Shown piece by piece: positions 9,057 to 17,149 of a stretch of 64,000 nt of DNA; positions within the stretch are counted from its first letter, which is position 1, and each line of letters starts with the position of its first letter. The stretch is from NCBI RefSeq assembly GCF_019097855.1, contig NZ_JAHRGL010000017.1, forward strand, positions 1 to 64,000, written 5' to 3'. The notes beneath the pieces are model-generated. The model saw only the letters and a program-made list of their open reading frames with translations. It did no database searches and was not told where the DNA came from. A program made the position numbers and the translations under genes. This DNA is from Geopseudomonas aromaticivorans. GTDB lineage: Bacteria; Pseudomonadota; Gammaproteobacteria; Pseudomonadales; Pseudomonadaceae.

Positions 9057-9470
9057 ATGAATCGAGACATTCATCCTCTCAGTAAGCGCTTGGTCATTGA
9101 TATCAAGCACGCCCGCCGTGCTCGCGATGAGGCCGAAATCGAAAGAGCCATTTCAGTGCACATCGAGCAGCATAATCTCTGGTGCTCAAAGCAAAAGGCG
9201 ATGATTCCCCACGCACTGGAGGCGCTGGTCAGGCTGCTTGACACCGCTCTCCATGGGAGTGGAGACGCCAGGCACATCTGCAAGCGGTTCTTGCTTGGCC
9301 TGCGAGACGGGAGAGCGCATCGGTTCAATATGTCAAAACTCCGACACTTGGATATCGGACACTGGCAGGACTGTATGGCCGTACTTGGGCTTTATCAGTA
9401 TTCCCTGTACCCGATTGATCACCTCATTGAGGACGGTGAGCTGTTGTGGAAACGGCTTGAGGATCAATAG
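9057..9470 (+). CDS. Hypothetical protein, resembles DUF7673
   Basis: A 137-residue soluble, probably helical protein without signal or membrane segment. The segment LEALVRLLDTALHGSGDARH, then FLLGL and HWQDCMAVLGLYQ, resembles the DUF7673 family found on Pseudomonas and Burkholderia plasmids and ICEs, whose function is unknown. The assignment rests on the pattern of a Leu-rich helix, GDA and a terminal helix, so it is tentative. It stands alone between IS remnants and a decayed stretch and belongs to the accessory region. Confidence 0.55.
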   Translation: MNRDIHPLSKRLVIDIKHARRARDEAEIERAISVHIEQHNLWCSKQKAMIPHALEALVRLLDTALHGSGDARHICKRFLLGLRDGRAHRFNMSKLRHLDIGHWQDCMAVLGLYQYSLYPIDHLIEDGELLWKRLEDQ

Positions 9471-9827
9471 GACGCCACCCCCTCCGTACGCTTTGGAAAG
9501 GAAGCCTTGAGCGCTATGTCAAACTCCATCAAAAGTCCGAATCAAGCTCACGCACCCGCTGTTCAAACCTGCGGTAGTCGATCATCATCCAGCGTGACTA
9601 AGCGCTGGGGATGGGCTTACAACAAGGTTCGCTCGTTGAATTGCGGCAGGTTGACTGCCGTCTGGCGCGCAACCCGTTTCGCCTTGCGCGGTAATAGCGG
9701 TCGCTTCTTCAGCTCGCGAGGCTGGACCAAGCTGCGCATGCCCAGTCACTAGACAAGGTGGCGGTATTCTTCGAGCGCTATTTCGGCCTGGCGTGATGTT
9801 GTGGAAAGCAGAAAAAATAAGGATTGA
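9471..9827. other. Decayed or non-coding accessory DNA
   Basis: A plus-strand frame at 9507-9752 is Ser/Arg-rich, has no recognisable motif and no good ribosome site, and I do not call it a gene. A short leftward frame ends RWMMIDYRRFEQRV with a stop directly before it. A plus-strand tail reads DKVAVFFERYFGLA before a stop at about 9798. These look like fragments of older genes. Confidence 0.4.
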
Positions 9828-9857
9828 AAAGGGGAGGCGAAAGCCTCCCCTTTTTTT
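9828..9857. terminator. Bidirectional terminator
   Basis: AAGGGGAGGC and GCCTCCCCTT arms form a 10-bp stem with a GAAA tetraloop, followed by a T run. The A-rich 5' side makes it usable from the other strand too. It separates rightward genes from the leftward gene ending at 9903. Confidence 0.9.
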
Positions 9858-9902
9858 GCCCGCGAGATGACTTTCCTCACCTGCTCTGTGAGGCCGAGAC
9901 TG

Positions 9903-10694
9903 TCATTGCATCAGGATGCCAAGTGGCTTGTCGTCCTGGTCGTAGCAGATGTAAGTCTCACAGTAACCACCCAACTGATCGACGTTCGACTGACTATACG
10001 CTGGGAGCCATTTGCCCAGCTCGGCTACCGGCACCAGCTTGTTGTCGATATAGCACTCATCGTCCATGCGAGGGTTGCACCAGGCTTCCTTGACTTCAGG
10101 CCATTCGGATTGGGCTGAGGTAGCAGCTGACTGCTGAGTAGCTGCCTGGGTATTCCCTTTCTGGGCTTGCCAAGCTGCGTAGCCACCTTCATAGCGTCCG
10201 TCGAATGTAGAGACTAGCTGGTCATCCGGTACCCCTATGTCCAGATAGAACTGGTACAGGAGAGATCCCGCTTCGGCATATGACACCTTACGGGAGACAT
10301 CATTCCGGTAGGCCACCGGCTTGCCGTCGCTGCTGATGCCGACCCGATACCAGATCGAGGTGGTGAACATCACATCCTGAGGCCACTCGCCGGCAACGAC
10401 GTTTTCGAACCGACACTTGCCTCGCAGGCAGGCTCCGCTTACCTGGTTGGGGTAGCGGACATCCTGACGGCGTTGGTCATCCCAGACAGCGATGTAACGA
10501 CCATTTTCCAGCCAGGTGCACTTCAGCATGGGGTGGCCATTGAAGGCTTTCTTGGTGATGCAGGGGATTGCCTCGGGGAGGCCTTGATTGCTGGTCTCGT
10601 CCGGGTATGCAACCCCGCCCCAGACATAGTGGTCAACTGCAGCCTGAGCATTGGCGCAGAACGCGAGCAGCAGGGTGCCGAAAATCCGTTTCAT
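9903..10694 (-). CDS. Secreted protein of unknown function
   Basis: A 263-residue protein with a clear Sec signal (MKRIFGTLLLAFCANAQA, cleavage about residue 18). The mature part is Cys-rich (IPCITKK, KCTW, GACLRGKCRF, AWCNPRMDDECY, GYCETYICYD), which suggests several periplasmic disulfides. It also has a low-complexity Gln/Ala/Ser linker near 184-200. I recognise no enzymatic motif. It is transcribed leftwards as a single gene ahead of the terminator at 9828-9857, in the same direction as the DNA-processing module. It could be an entry-exclusion or envelope protein of the island, but that is a guess. Confidence 0.6.
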   Translation of the reverse strand: MKRIFGTLLLAFCANAQAAVDHYVWGGVAYPDETSNQGLPEAIPCITKKAFNGHPMLKCTWLENGRYIAVWDDQRRQDVRYPNQVSGACLRGKCRFENVVAGEWPQDVMFTTSIWYRVGISSDGKPVAYRNDVSRKVSYAEAGSLLYQFYLDIGVPDDQLVSTFDGRYEGGYAAWQAQKGNTQAATQQSAATSAQSEWPEVKEAWCNPRMDDECYIDNKLVPVAELGKWLPAYSQSNVDQLGGYCETYICYDQDDKPLGILMQ

Positions 10695-10824
10695 GAGGTA
10701 ACTCCAGTTTGTGGTTTCTTGCGAGGGCGAAAGAGGAGCCGGCCGTTAAACGGCCGGTGGCGGAGCACGGGAATCCAGCAGCGCAGAGGGCTCTTCGCTG
10801 TTGGTAGCTAGCGGAATGGGGGGG

Positions 10825-11178
10825 TTACTTCTTGTAGATGACCCTGAGCCGCTTGTTTACGTAGTCCTTCAGGATTTCGTAGTCGGGATCATAGGTGGCC
10901 AGTGTGTGGCCTACACCGGCAGTGGCTACGATGGCTGCTGCTGTCAGTGATACTGGCATGGAAACGAGGCCCATTATGCCTCCCGCAATGCCTCCTTGTA
11001 TGGCTGCACTTTTCACGTCGCTCTTGACACGGCATTTCATCCCAAGGCTTTCAATCTTGGTTTCGACCAGCTTGATGCCGTCCGTGAAGTTGCCCCTGAG
11101 GCCGTTGATCTCGAAGGACGCTTTGCTGCGCACGAGTCCTTCGATCTGTGCTGCGTTCAGTCCACTTATGACGTACAT
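10825..11178 (-). CDS. Small membrane-associated glycine-zipper protein
   Basis: I place the start at the ATG at 11176-11178, preceded by AGGGAG; a TTG at 11232 would add 18 residues. The 117-residue protein begins MYVISGLNAAQIEGLV. Its middle (about residues 57-90) is a Gly/Ala-rich hydrophobic stretch, AIQGGIAGGIMGLVSMP and following, like the glycine-zipper segments of small membrane-inserting proteins. The C terminus is basic (NKRLRVIYKK). Function unknown. It is a second glycine-zipper protein in the same island besides the one at 15683-16015. Confidence 0.6.
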   Translation of the reverse strand: MYVISGLNAAQIEGLVRSKASFEINGLRGNFTDGIKLVETKIESLGMKCRVKSDVKSAAIQGGIAGGIMGLVSMPVSLTAAAIVATAGVGHTLATYDPDYEILKDYVNKRLRVIYKK

Positions 11179-11315
11179 GCTGCGTTGTGCTCCCTGCCTG
11201 GGTATTGGTGTTGGAAGAAAGTCTGTTGTCAACCTTTAAGGTTGAGTCTCGGTTTGTGAGGTCCTTCATGTCAACAGGTTGATGCCCAACCATCCAGGTC
11301 GATCTGGAGGGCGGC

Positions 11316-11660
11316 ATGTCAAGAAACGATTCAAAACAGTTGGCAGTGCTGGTGGGACGGGCAATTTCCAGGCAGAGGGTGCATCGCGGGTTGACTCAGG
11401 AAGAGGTGGCTGAGCGGCTGGGGATCGGTACTGAGGCGGTCTCGCGGATTGAGCGTGGCGTTGTGATCCCGAACATTGCCCGTCTTCTGGAGATGGCCGA
11501 GATTTTCGGTTGTGGTGCTGCCGATTTGCTGGGAGAGGTCAGCCCGCTGGCCGATGACCAGGCACGGCGGATCAGTCGATTGCTGGAGCCGCTGGCCCAG
11601 CCCGACCAGCGGTTGGTCCTCGATCTGGTGGAGTCACTGGCTAGCCGGTTGCGCGACTGA
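11316..11660 (+). CDS. XRE-family transcriptional regulator
   Basis: A 114-residue DNA-binding protein. The N-terminal Cro/C1-type helix-turn-helix spans about residues 12-66 (RQRVHRGLTQEEVAERLG, then IGTEAVSRIERG). A Leu-rich C-terminal helix follows. It is divergent from the leftward gene at 10825-11178 and convergent with the zinc-ribbon gene, whose 3' end it overlaps by 27 bp. Such regulators commonly control maintenance genes of integrative elements; its operators are not evident here. Confidence 0.85.
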   Translation: MSRNDSKQLAVLVGRAISRQRVHRGLTQEEVAERLGIGTEAVSRIERGVVIPNIARLLEMAEIFGCGAADLLGEVSPLADDQARRISRLLEPLAQPDQRLVLDLVESLASRLRD

Positions 11661-11960
11661 GGTTGCCCTTGAAGGCGCATCGAACCGTGCGCCACAGCGC
11701 AGGCAGAGGCAGTCGAAACCGCCGAACTGATAGCGCTCTACATCCGCGATGAATGACTGCACGTCTGGATGGATGTGTGTGACTGCACTCATCGCATCGC
11801 TCAGGCTGTGCAGCAGCCATTGCGCTGGCTCCCCTTCGGATTTCAGGGTTTTCCAGGCTTGCATGAACTCGCGCAAAGCACCGATGGCCAGCACGATGCT
11901 GCGGGCCGCCTGCCGGTCAATGACTGCCGATGATTCGCAGATCAGGCACTGAGTACCCAT
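11634..11960 (-). CDS. Small zinc-ribbon protein of the island module
   Basis: From the ATG at 11958-11960 (preceded by AGGAGGG, a near-perfect ribosome site) it encodes 108 residues. Two Cys pairs, CLIC near the N terminus and CLRC near the C terminus, look like a split zinc ribbon around a helical core (AIGALREFMQAWKTL). Function unknown. It is the next leftward gene after the RadC-like gene, 22 bp away, so probably in one transcript. Confidence 0.65.
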   Translation of the reverse strand: MGTQCLICESSAVIDRQAARSIVLAIGALREFMQAWKTLKSEGEPAQWLLHSLSDAMSAVTHIHPDVQSFIADVERYQFGGFDCLCLRCGARFDAPSRATSVAQPASQ

Positions 11961-11982
11961 GTCAGATCCCTCCTGAGCGTCG

Positions 11983-12480
11983 TTATAGATACCCCAGCTC
12001 AGCCAGCGACACGCAGCCGTCCGTACCGACCACGATGTGATCAAGGATGCGAACGCTCACCAGATTCAGCGCCTCCTTGAGCTTGAATGTCAGGTGGCGG
12101 TCGGCATTGCTTGGCTCCGGATCGCCCGAGGGGTGGTTGTGCACCAGGATCACTGCTGCCGCGTTGTGTTCCAGGGTCAGCTTGACCACTTCCCGCGGAT
12201 AGACGCTGGCTCCGTCCAGGGTGCCGCGGAACAATTCATGGAAGCCGATCACTCGATGCCGGGTATCGAGCAGCAGCAGGGCGAACACCTCGTGCGGATA
12301 GTCCTGCAGCAGGGTTTGCAGGTGGGCGAACACGCTCTGCGGATCGGTCAGCGGACGGCCCTTGGCCAGCCGTTTGCGGGCCAGTTGCCGGGCCATGTGC
12401 AGGATGTCGGCCTCGGTGACCGGCGATTCCATGACGTAGGTGCCAGGTACTTCCCCGGCTCTGAGTTTGTGGAATTTCAT
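11983..12480 (-). CDS. RadC-like JAB-domain protein
   Basis: A 165-residue protein with a complete JAMM metalloprotease-like signature near residues 113-127: HNHPSGDPEPSNAD, and Glu in FHELFRG upstream. This short form (RadC/YeeS/DUF2466) is widespread on plasmids, prophages and ICEs. Its biochemical role is unsettled; an early link to DNA repair is not upheld. It sits in a leftward block with an RDF-like protein, a YqaJ-type nuclease and a DUF932 protein, which points to DNA processing during transfer or establishment. Confidence 0.88.
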   Translation of the reverse strand: MKFHKLRAGEVPGTYVMESPVTEADILHMARQLARKRLAKGRPLTDPQSVFAHLQTLLQDYPHEVFALLLLDTRHRVIGFHELFRGTLDGASVYPREVVKLTLEHNAAAVILVHNHPSGDPEPSNADRHLTFKLKEALNLVSVRILDHIVVGTDGCVSLAELGYL

Positions 12481-12510
12481 GCTGTGGTTCCTCGAATCGA
12501 TTCTGTGGGG

Positions 12511-13446
12511 TCAGTGCGCTTCGGTTGAGGGGGATTGATGTTGCATCCGTGCCTCCAGGCGCTCGGCCAGGCCGGGCTTGCGGGGTGCGGCAACGGTGGC
12601 GGGAGTGGATGCGGTCGTGACTTCCTGACGGCCGGATTCCTCCTCGGTCACCGGAAAGAACTCCTCGACGATGGCTCCGGTGTCTTCCTCGCTGTCCTCG
12701 AAGGCGCCGTTGGCGAAGCCTTGCCGGGCAGCTTGATCCAGCGCGGCCTGGTCGAAGCCGGCGTTACGCCGGGTTTCATCGAGCTGACGGGCCTGCTCCA
12801 GCGCTTCTTCAAGCGACAGCCCGCTGCGCACCGTGATGTCGACGTAGAAGATCGGTGTGCCGTGGCTCTGTCGGGTGGACTTGCCGCGCAGACGCAGCTC
12901 CAGCGGCAGACAGGCCAGGCGGTTGCCGGAGATCGCCTGTAGGTACTGCAGCCGTGCCGCCAGGGTGCGGATGCTGTTGAAGCCGGTGGTGCGAAACACG
13001 AAGCTGCCGAGCGGATCGTCATCGCCGATAGCCACGTTGAGACGTCCGTAGGGTTTGCAGGCATTGCCCTTGGCCAGCGGGCAGGCATCCGGCGAGGGGC
13101 ACGGCAGTGATTGCAGGCCCTCGCTGGTCTGGCGACGGCAGGTTTCGCCATTGCCGACGCACAGCGGTCGCCCGGTGTTGCGATCGAACAGGCTGTAGTC
13201 GGCGCGGAAGTTCAGATCCGGCTCGTTGAACAGCAGGCGGATCGGGATGCTGCGGATCTTGCCGCCTTGCTCCTTGCGCAGTGCTTCGTCGAAGGGGTGC
13301 AGCAGCCAGCCGTCGCGGACCTGCACTTGGGATGTGATGGTGAACTGGTCGTCCTTCTCCGGCAGGCGCTTGCCGTTCTTCTCGACGACCTTGCCGATGG
13401 AAATCCGGCCGAGTACCGGAGGGGTGATTGCCAGGCCCTTGAGCAT
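12511..13446 (-). CDS. Cys-rich ICE protein (hydrolase/metal-binding or RDF-like family)
   Basis: I start it at the ATG at 13444-13446, which has AAGGAG upstream. The 311-residue product contains a cluster of Cys (CVGNGETCRR, PCPSPDACPL, NACKPYG, residues about 116-148) that could bind zinc or an Fe-S cluster. Its C-terminal third is acidic and probably disordered (FEDSEEDTGAIVEEF). Homologues in Pseudomonas ICEs are usually labelled hydrolase or metal-binding protein and are related to recombination-directionality-factor-like phage proteins. The assignment is from context and Cys pattern only. Confidence 0.6.
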   Translation of the reverse strand: MLKGLAITPPVLGRISIGKVVEKNGKRLPEKDDQFTITSQVQVRDGWLLHPFDEALRKEQGGKIRSIPIRLLFNEPDLNFRADYSLFDRNTGRPLCVGNGETCRRQTSEGLQSLPCPSPDACPLAKGNACKPYGRLNVAIGDDDPLGSFVFRTTGFNSIRTLAARLQYLQAISGNRLACLPLELRLRGKSTRQSHGTPIFYVDITVRSGLSLEEALEQARQLDETRRNAGFDQAALDQAARQGFANGAFEDSEEDTGAIVEEFFPVTEEESGRQEVTTASTPATVAAPRKPGLAERLEARMQHQSPSTEAH

Positions 13447-13530
13447 GGGGGTTCTCCTTGAGCTGAAAATAGAAAAGCCACCCAGGCCGCGAGGGCCGGG
13501 GTGGCTCATTGAAAGAGGGGGTTCGGTAAT

Positions 13531-14535
13531 TCAGGTAATCAGGAAACGGCGACTGCCGGGCTTGGTCAGTGCGTACTGCTTCTGCAGCTCGGGGTGATCC
13601 TGCAGCAGTCGCTTGATGTCCAGGCCGACGCTGTCCTTGGCCTTCTTCCAGGTGGCGCTGCCGCCCTCGAAGAGTGCCCGGGTGGCGTTGCCCATGGCCT
13701 GCTGCAGGGTCTGCTTGAGTTCGGACTCACGCTGCTCGTGAACGCTCAGCAGCTCACGCGCCGCCTTCAGTTCGGCAAAGGTGGCCGACAGGTGCTCGTC
13801 GTGGCTGAAGTCCAGGCTCAGGCCGCTGTCCTCGGGGAACAGACAGCGCAGCGCCTGCTCGGCCGACTCGCTGCCATCGGCCGGTGGCGGGGTGTCGTCG
13901 ATGACGTACTGCCAGAACTGCTGCTCCAGACGCATCAGGCGGGCGATTAGGAAAGCGTCGCGTTCGATGCGGTGGATCTCGACCTGCTGACCACCCAGCA
14001 GGACCGCCACATCGGCAGCCTGCTTGCCGGTTACCGCCAGCTGGTGCATTACCTGCAACTGCACATACTCGGGCACGCCCTCTTTCCAGAGGCGTGCCCC
14101 GTTTATGCCGGCTGTCTTGCATTCGAGAATCTGCACATCCTCGGCGCCGATCACCTCCCGGTCGATGTTGGCCAGCATCCAGCTGAACTGGGGATCGGGG
14201 TGCTGCAGGACGGCATTCACTCGCCGTACCCGGTTGCCGCTGCGTTTGGTGTAGTGCGCCGCGACAATCGGCTCGAGAATGTTGCCCCAGTAGGCCGGGC
14301 TTTCCTCGTCGTGCGGATCGGCCTTGGGCAGTGCAGCATCCCGGCCGGTCTTCTCCATCCACAGCTCCAGCTGAGACTTGTAGGGGCTCAGGCCTACGGC
14401 CGCCGCGGCATCCGAACTGCCGATGCCACGCTTGCGCACGGCCAGCCACTCTGCGCGTGGCATTTCCTTGGTCTTGACCAGGCGCAGCGCCGGCCGAGGC
14501 TTGCTCGGGGTGGTGCGGGATTGAATCTGTTCCAT
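13531..14535 (-). CDS. YqaJ-family viral recombinase/exonuclease
   Basis: A 334-residue nuclease of the YqaJ/lambda-exonuclease superfamily, acting on double-stranded ends in recombination. The motifs are visible: GIGSSDAAAAVGLSPY near 40 (family signature), PAYWGNILEPIVAAHY near 85, DREVIGAEDVQILECKTA near 132-148 (the D...ExK catalytic core) and YVQLQVMHQLAVTG near 163. The ATG at 14533-14535 follows GGAGG. It is part of the leftward island module next to the DUF932 gene, a common pairing. Confidence 0.87.
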   Translation of the reverse strand: MEQIQSRTTPSKPRPALRLVKTKEMPRAEWLAVRKRGIGSSDAAAAVGLSPYKSQLELWMEKTGRDAALPKADPHDEESPAYWGNILEPIVAAHYTKRSGNRVRRVNAVLQHPDPQFSWMLANIDREVIGAEDVQILECKTAGINGARLWKEGVPEYVQLQVMHQLAVTGKQAADVAVLLGGQQVEIHRIERDAFLIARLMRLEQQFWQYVIDDTPPPADGSESAEQALRCLFPEDSGLSLDFSHDEHLSATFAELKAARELLSVHEQRESELKQTLQQAMGNATRALFEGGSATWKKAKDSVGLDIKRLLQDHPELQKQYALTKPGSRRFLIT

Positions 14536-14624
14536 GGTGCATTCCTCCAGACGCAAGAACGCCCGGCCAACCGAAGCTGACCGGGCGCTCTCGCAAGGGA
14601 TGTGAAAGGGAGTGAGGTAGAGGC

Positions 14625-15593
14625 TCAGGCCACCAGCCGCAGGGCGGTATCCAGGGCCTTCTGCTTGAGCTGGGCACCCTGGCCGAACCAGGCCGAGTCC
14701 ATGCGGTACTCGTTGCTGCGCGCCCGCCGCTCGTGGTCGACGTACTCGGTGACCGCATTGAGCAGCCCCCAGGCCGTACCCTGAGCGGATTCCAGATTGG
14801 CTCCGCGGCCTGCACCGCCATACAGGCTCTCGACCCTCTTGAGCGCCCGCTCGTTGGGCAGCGCTTCCGGCACGGCGCTGTTGGGTTGGATATCGCAGAG
14901 CACGTCGAGGAAGAAGTTCTTCGCCTCGTGCGGCCGGATCTTGCGCTCGGCCAGATGCTTCATCCGGTACATGAACTCGTCCCAGCCGGACACCGCGATG
15001 CCCAGTTGCCGTTTCACCGCTTGCGCATCGAAGCGGGTGTTGTGGGGCACCTTGATGGCCTGCGGCGCGCCGTCGAGGGCGATGCTCAGGGTGTTGTTGC
15101 AGACCACCCGGATCGTGGTCGGGGTCGCCGTGGTGGCCAGGGTGCCGTCGCAGGAGGTGGCCAGAAGCAAGTAGCCGTTGACCTGATCGTTGCCCTTGAG
15201 CGCCGATCCTTGTCCGGTGCGGGCCAGCGCCCAGAACTTGCGCCCACCTTTGAGCACGCCTGCCGTTTCCAGCTCGTAGCCGGATATTTCGGTGAGGTCG
15301 CGGTAGAACTCCAGCACATCGCGGGGCTGGACGATCTGGTAGCGGTTGGAAACCACCGACAGTGCGGCTTTGGTATCCGAGCGGTACAGCACCTTCTGCT
15401 CGGGGAAGGCATGGATGGTTCCGAGATGCCCTTGGGTATCGGCCATGAAGCGGACGGGACTTTCCTCGATGGTCCAGTTCATACCGGCTTCACGCTGCCA
15501 GACCTCCAGCGGCTGATGCGGCGACAGCTCGCTGCCGAGACCGTGCCAGGGGGTTTGGCCGACATAGGCCATTTGTTCGATGAGATGGGCCAT
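14625..15593 (-). CDS. DUF932 phage/plasmid-like protein
   Basis: A 322-residue protein from the ATG at 15591-15593 (AAAGGAAT upstream). Typical DUF932 features are the N-terminal TPWHGLG, SVVSNRYQIVQP near 78, WALARTG near 120, VCNNTLSIAL near 165 and the C-terminal NEYRMDSAWFGQG. The family occurs on plasmids, phages and ICEs and its function is unknown. It is followed leftwards by the YqaJ-type gene and preceded by the zinc-ribbon/glycine-zipper gene. Confidence 0.87.
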   Translation of the reverse strand: MAHLIEQMAYVGQTPWHGLGSELSPHQPLEVWQREAGMNWTIEESPVRFMADTQGHLGTIHAFPEQKVLYRSDTKAALSVVSNRYQIVQPRDVLEFYRDLTEISGYELETAGVLKGGRKFWALARTGQGSALKGNDQVNGYLLLATSCDGTLATTATPTTIRVVCNNTLSIALDGAPQAIKVPHNTRFDAQAVKRQLGIAVSGWDEFMYRMKHLAERKIRPHEAKNFFLDVLCDIQPNSAVPEALPNERALKRVESLYGGAGRGANLESAQGTAWGLLNAVTEYVDHERRARSNEYRMDSAWFGQGAQLKQKALDTALRLVA

Positions 15594-15682
15594 GGTTTCG
15601 ATTCCTTTGGATGCAAGTCGACATAAAGCGCTGCGCGGGGCGCAGCACTGATCGGATGTGAGCGATACGGGGGATGGGCGAA

Positions 15683-16015
15683 TCAGGTGGGCAGGTTGAA
15701 GCGGTACCCGCACAGCAAGCAGAGGTTGTGGGCCAGGACGTGGCGGTCGAGCGATTCGCCCAGTTGAGCGCCGAGCGCACAGCCGCCAACGCCACCGGCC
15801 AGGCCTCCGAGGATGGCACCTGAGATCGAGCCGAGCGTGATGCCGACAGGTCCAGCGATAGCACCGACGGCGGCACCCACCTGACCTCCGGCCAGAGCTG
15901 CACTGACGCCACGCGCCGCGCCGCCGACAGTGCCGATGGCAGCGCCGATTTTCATGGCGTGATGGAAGGAAGCAACTTTGGGAGAGTTACAGCGAGGACA
16001 CTGCAATGACGACAT
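15683..16015 (-). CDS. Zinc-ribbon plus glycine-zipper small protein
   Basis: A 110-residue protein with CPRC near the N terminus and CLLCG near the C terminus, so a zinc ribbon closes around the molecule. The intervening 70 residues are a long Gly/Ala run with GxxxG spacing (AAIGTVGGAARG, AIAGPVGITLGS, GGLAGGVGG). It is first in the leftward module and GGAGGT lies 5 nt before the ATG. Function unknown; the architecture suggests a membrane-inserting or oligomerising protein with a metal-stabilised base. Confidence 0.65.
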   Translation of the reverse strand: MSSLQCPRCNSPKVASFHHAMKIGAAIGTVGGAARGVSAALAGGQVGAAVGAIAGPVGITLGSISGAILGGLAGGVGGCALGAQLGESLDRHVLAHNLCLLCGYRFNLPT

Positions 16016-16578
16016 GGAGGTATCTCCTCGGTAGTGATGTCATGGCAGTAATGTGTGGCTGAGATTTTTTCGAATCGAATGACGGTATTGTGAGCTGGCT
16101 GTCTTCCCGCGCAGCGGCTCATGGAGGCGCTACAGCGACGTAGGTGCTCAGGATTGCCAGCCGGTCGTAGGGCGGAGATGATAAAGCCACGATGGGGCGT
16201 GGGCTGGATGGCCGCTTTCGGCCAGGCGCGGTCATTGGACAGTCTGGTGAAAAATCTGTAGCGTCAGCACTCTTTTACGCAGTATCGCGGTTCAGTTTTC
16301 TGACTGAAATGGCGGAAGTGTATTTTTTGACAAACCGTTTAAGTCGCGGATGGTGGTAAATGGACGACCGCTTTCAAAGGTTTCTCGATGAATCCTTCGA
16401 GTCTGCCTCTAACTCAATTAATCTGTCGTGGCTGACGTTGGTGGGTCGTTGGTGTCGCGAAGCTGATGTGATAGCGATAATTCCTACGGCATGAAGTGCA
16501 TTGAATCTTTGCATGGAAATTTGCCGGCCTGCTTGCTGCACCAAGCCGCAGTAATGTTAGATCGCGATTGGAGAATAC
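16016..16578. promoter_or_regulatory. Intergenic region between the leftward module and the Kiwa cassette
   Basis: About 560 bp without a convincing gene. It must contain the promoters for the leftward operon (start at 16015) and for kwaA (16579), which diverge. A 44-codon frame at 16360-16494 (MDDRFQRFLDESFES and following) has no good ribosome site. AT content rises from about 16.3 kb, where the foreign cassette begins. Confidence 0.5.
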
Positions 16579-17145
16579 ATGGACTGGTTACGCATCGATC
16601 TAAACTTTTTCTTTAGGCTTCTTCTGACGTTTAATGCAACCTCTCTGCTGGTCATAGTTTTTTTAGTCCAGAAAGGCTTCGTGCTGTCGCACTTTTTTCC
16701 TTGTCAGGTTTGGTTGAAAGAACTTCCCAATGCGCTTTCCTACATTCTATATATATTGATTCCCATCATGCTTACAGGGGTGAGTATTATTTTAAGCCCC
16801 TTGCTGGGTAAGGATGAGTTTAGACGTGGAGAAGTTGAAAGTATAGAACATGCCAATAATGCTTTTTTGCCAAGCTATTTAGGCTACTTTTTTGTGGCGC
16901 TAAGCGTTGGGAGTTGGGAGACTTTAGTCTTTGTGTATGGCTTGCTTTTTGTTTTTACTTTCAGGTCGCAAGCGCTTTACTTTAATCCGCTTTTCCTAAT
17001 TTATGGTTACGAGTTCTACAATATAGTCACGACCTCTCGGGTATCAGTATTCCTGATTAGTTGCGAAAAATACAAGGTGCCGGGTGATATAGCGATCGCC
17101 AAGGCTTTTCGGATTAATAATTACACATTTATAGAGCGGAGGTGA
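16579..17145 (+). CDS. kwaA: Kiwa defence protein KwaA (membrane subunit)
   Basis: A 188-residue membrane protein with four predicted helices: about residues 9-31, 52-74, 97-113 and 115-135. A conserved-looking NPLF...YGY (136-144) is followed by a short cytosolic tail rich in beta-strand pattern (SVFLISCEKYKVPGDIAIAK). This matches my memory of KwaA, the inner-membrane sensor of the two-gene Kiwa anti-phage system. A DUF4868-like protein follows after 4 bp, overlapping the ribosome site. Base composition is much more AT-rich than the flanks, as usual for defence cassettes in Pseudomonas. The call depends on the pair rather than on this gene alone. Confidence 0.72.
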   Translation: MDWLRIDLNFFFRLLLTFNATSLLVIVFLVQKGFVLSHFFPCQVWLKELPNALSYILYILIPIMLTGVSIILSPLLGKDEFRRGEVESIEHANNAFLPSYLGYFFVALSVGSWETLVFVYGLLFVFTFRSQALYFNPLFLIYGYEFYNIVTTSRVSVFLISCEKYKVPGDIAIAKAFRINNYTFIERR

Positions 17146-17149
17146 GGAT

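Noticed and set aside
9507-9752. 81-codon rightward frame
   Set aside because: Ser/Arg-rich with no family resemblance; surrounding fragments in other frames suggest decay.
16360-16494. Small frame of 44 codons upstream of kwaA
   Set aside because: No good ribosome site, no recognisable motif, and it lies in the expected promoter region.
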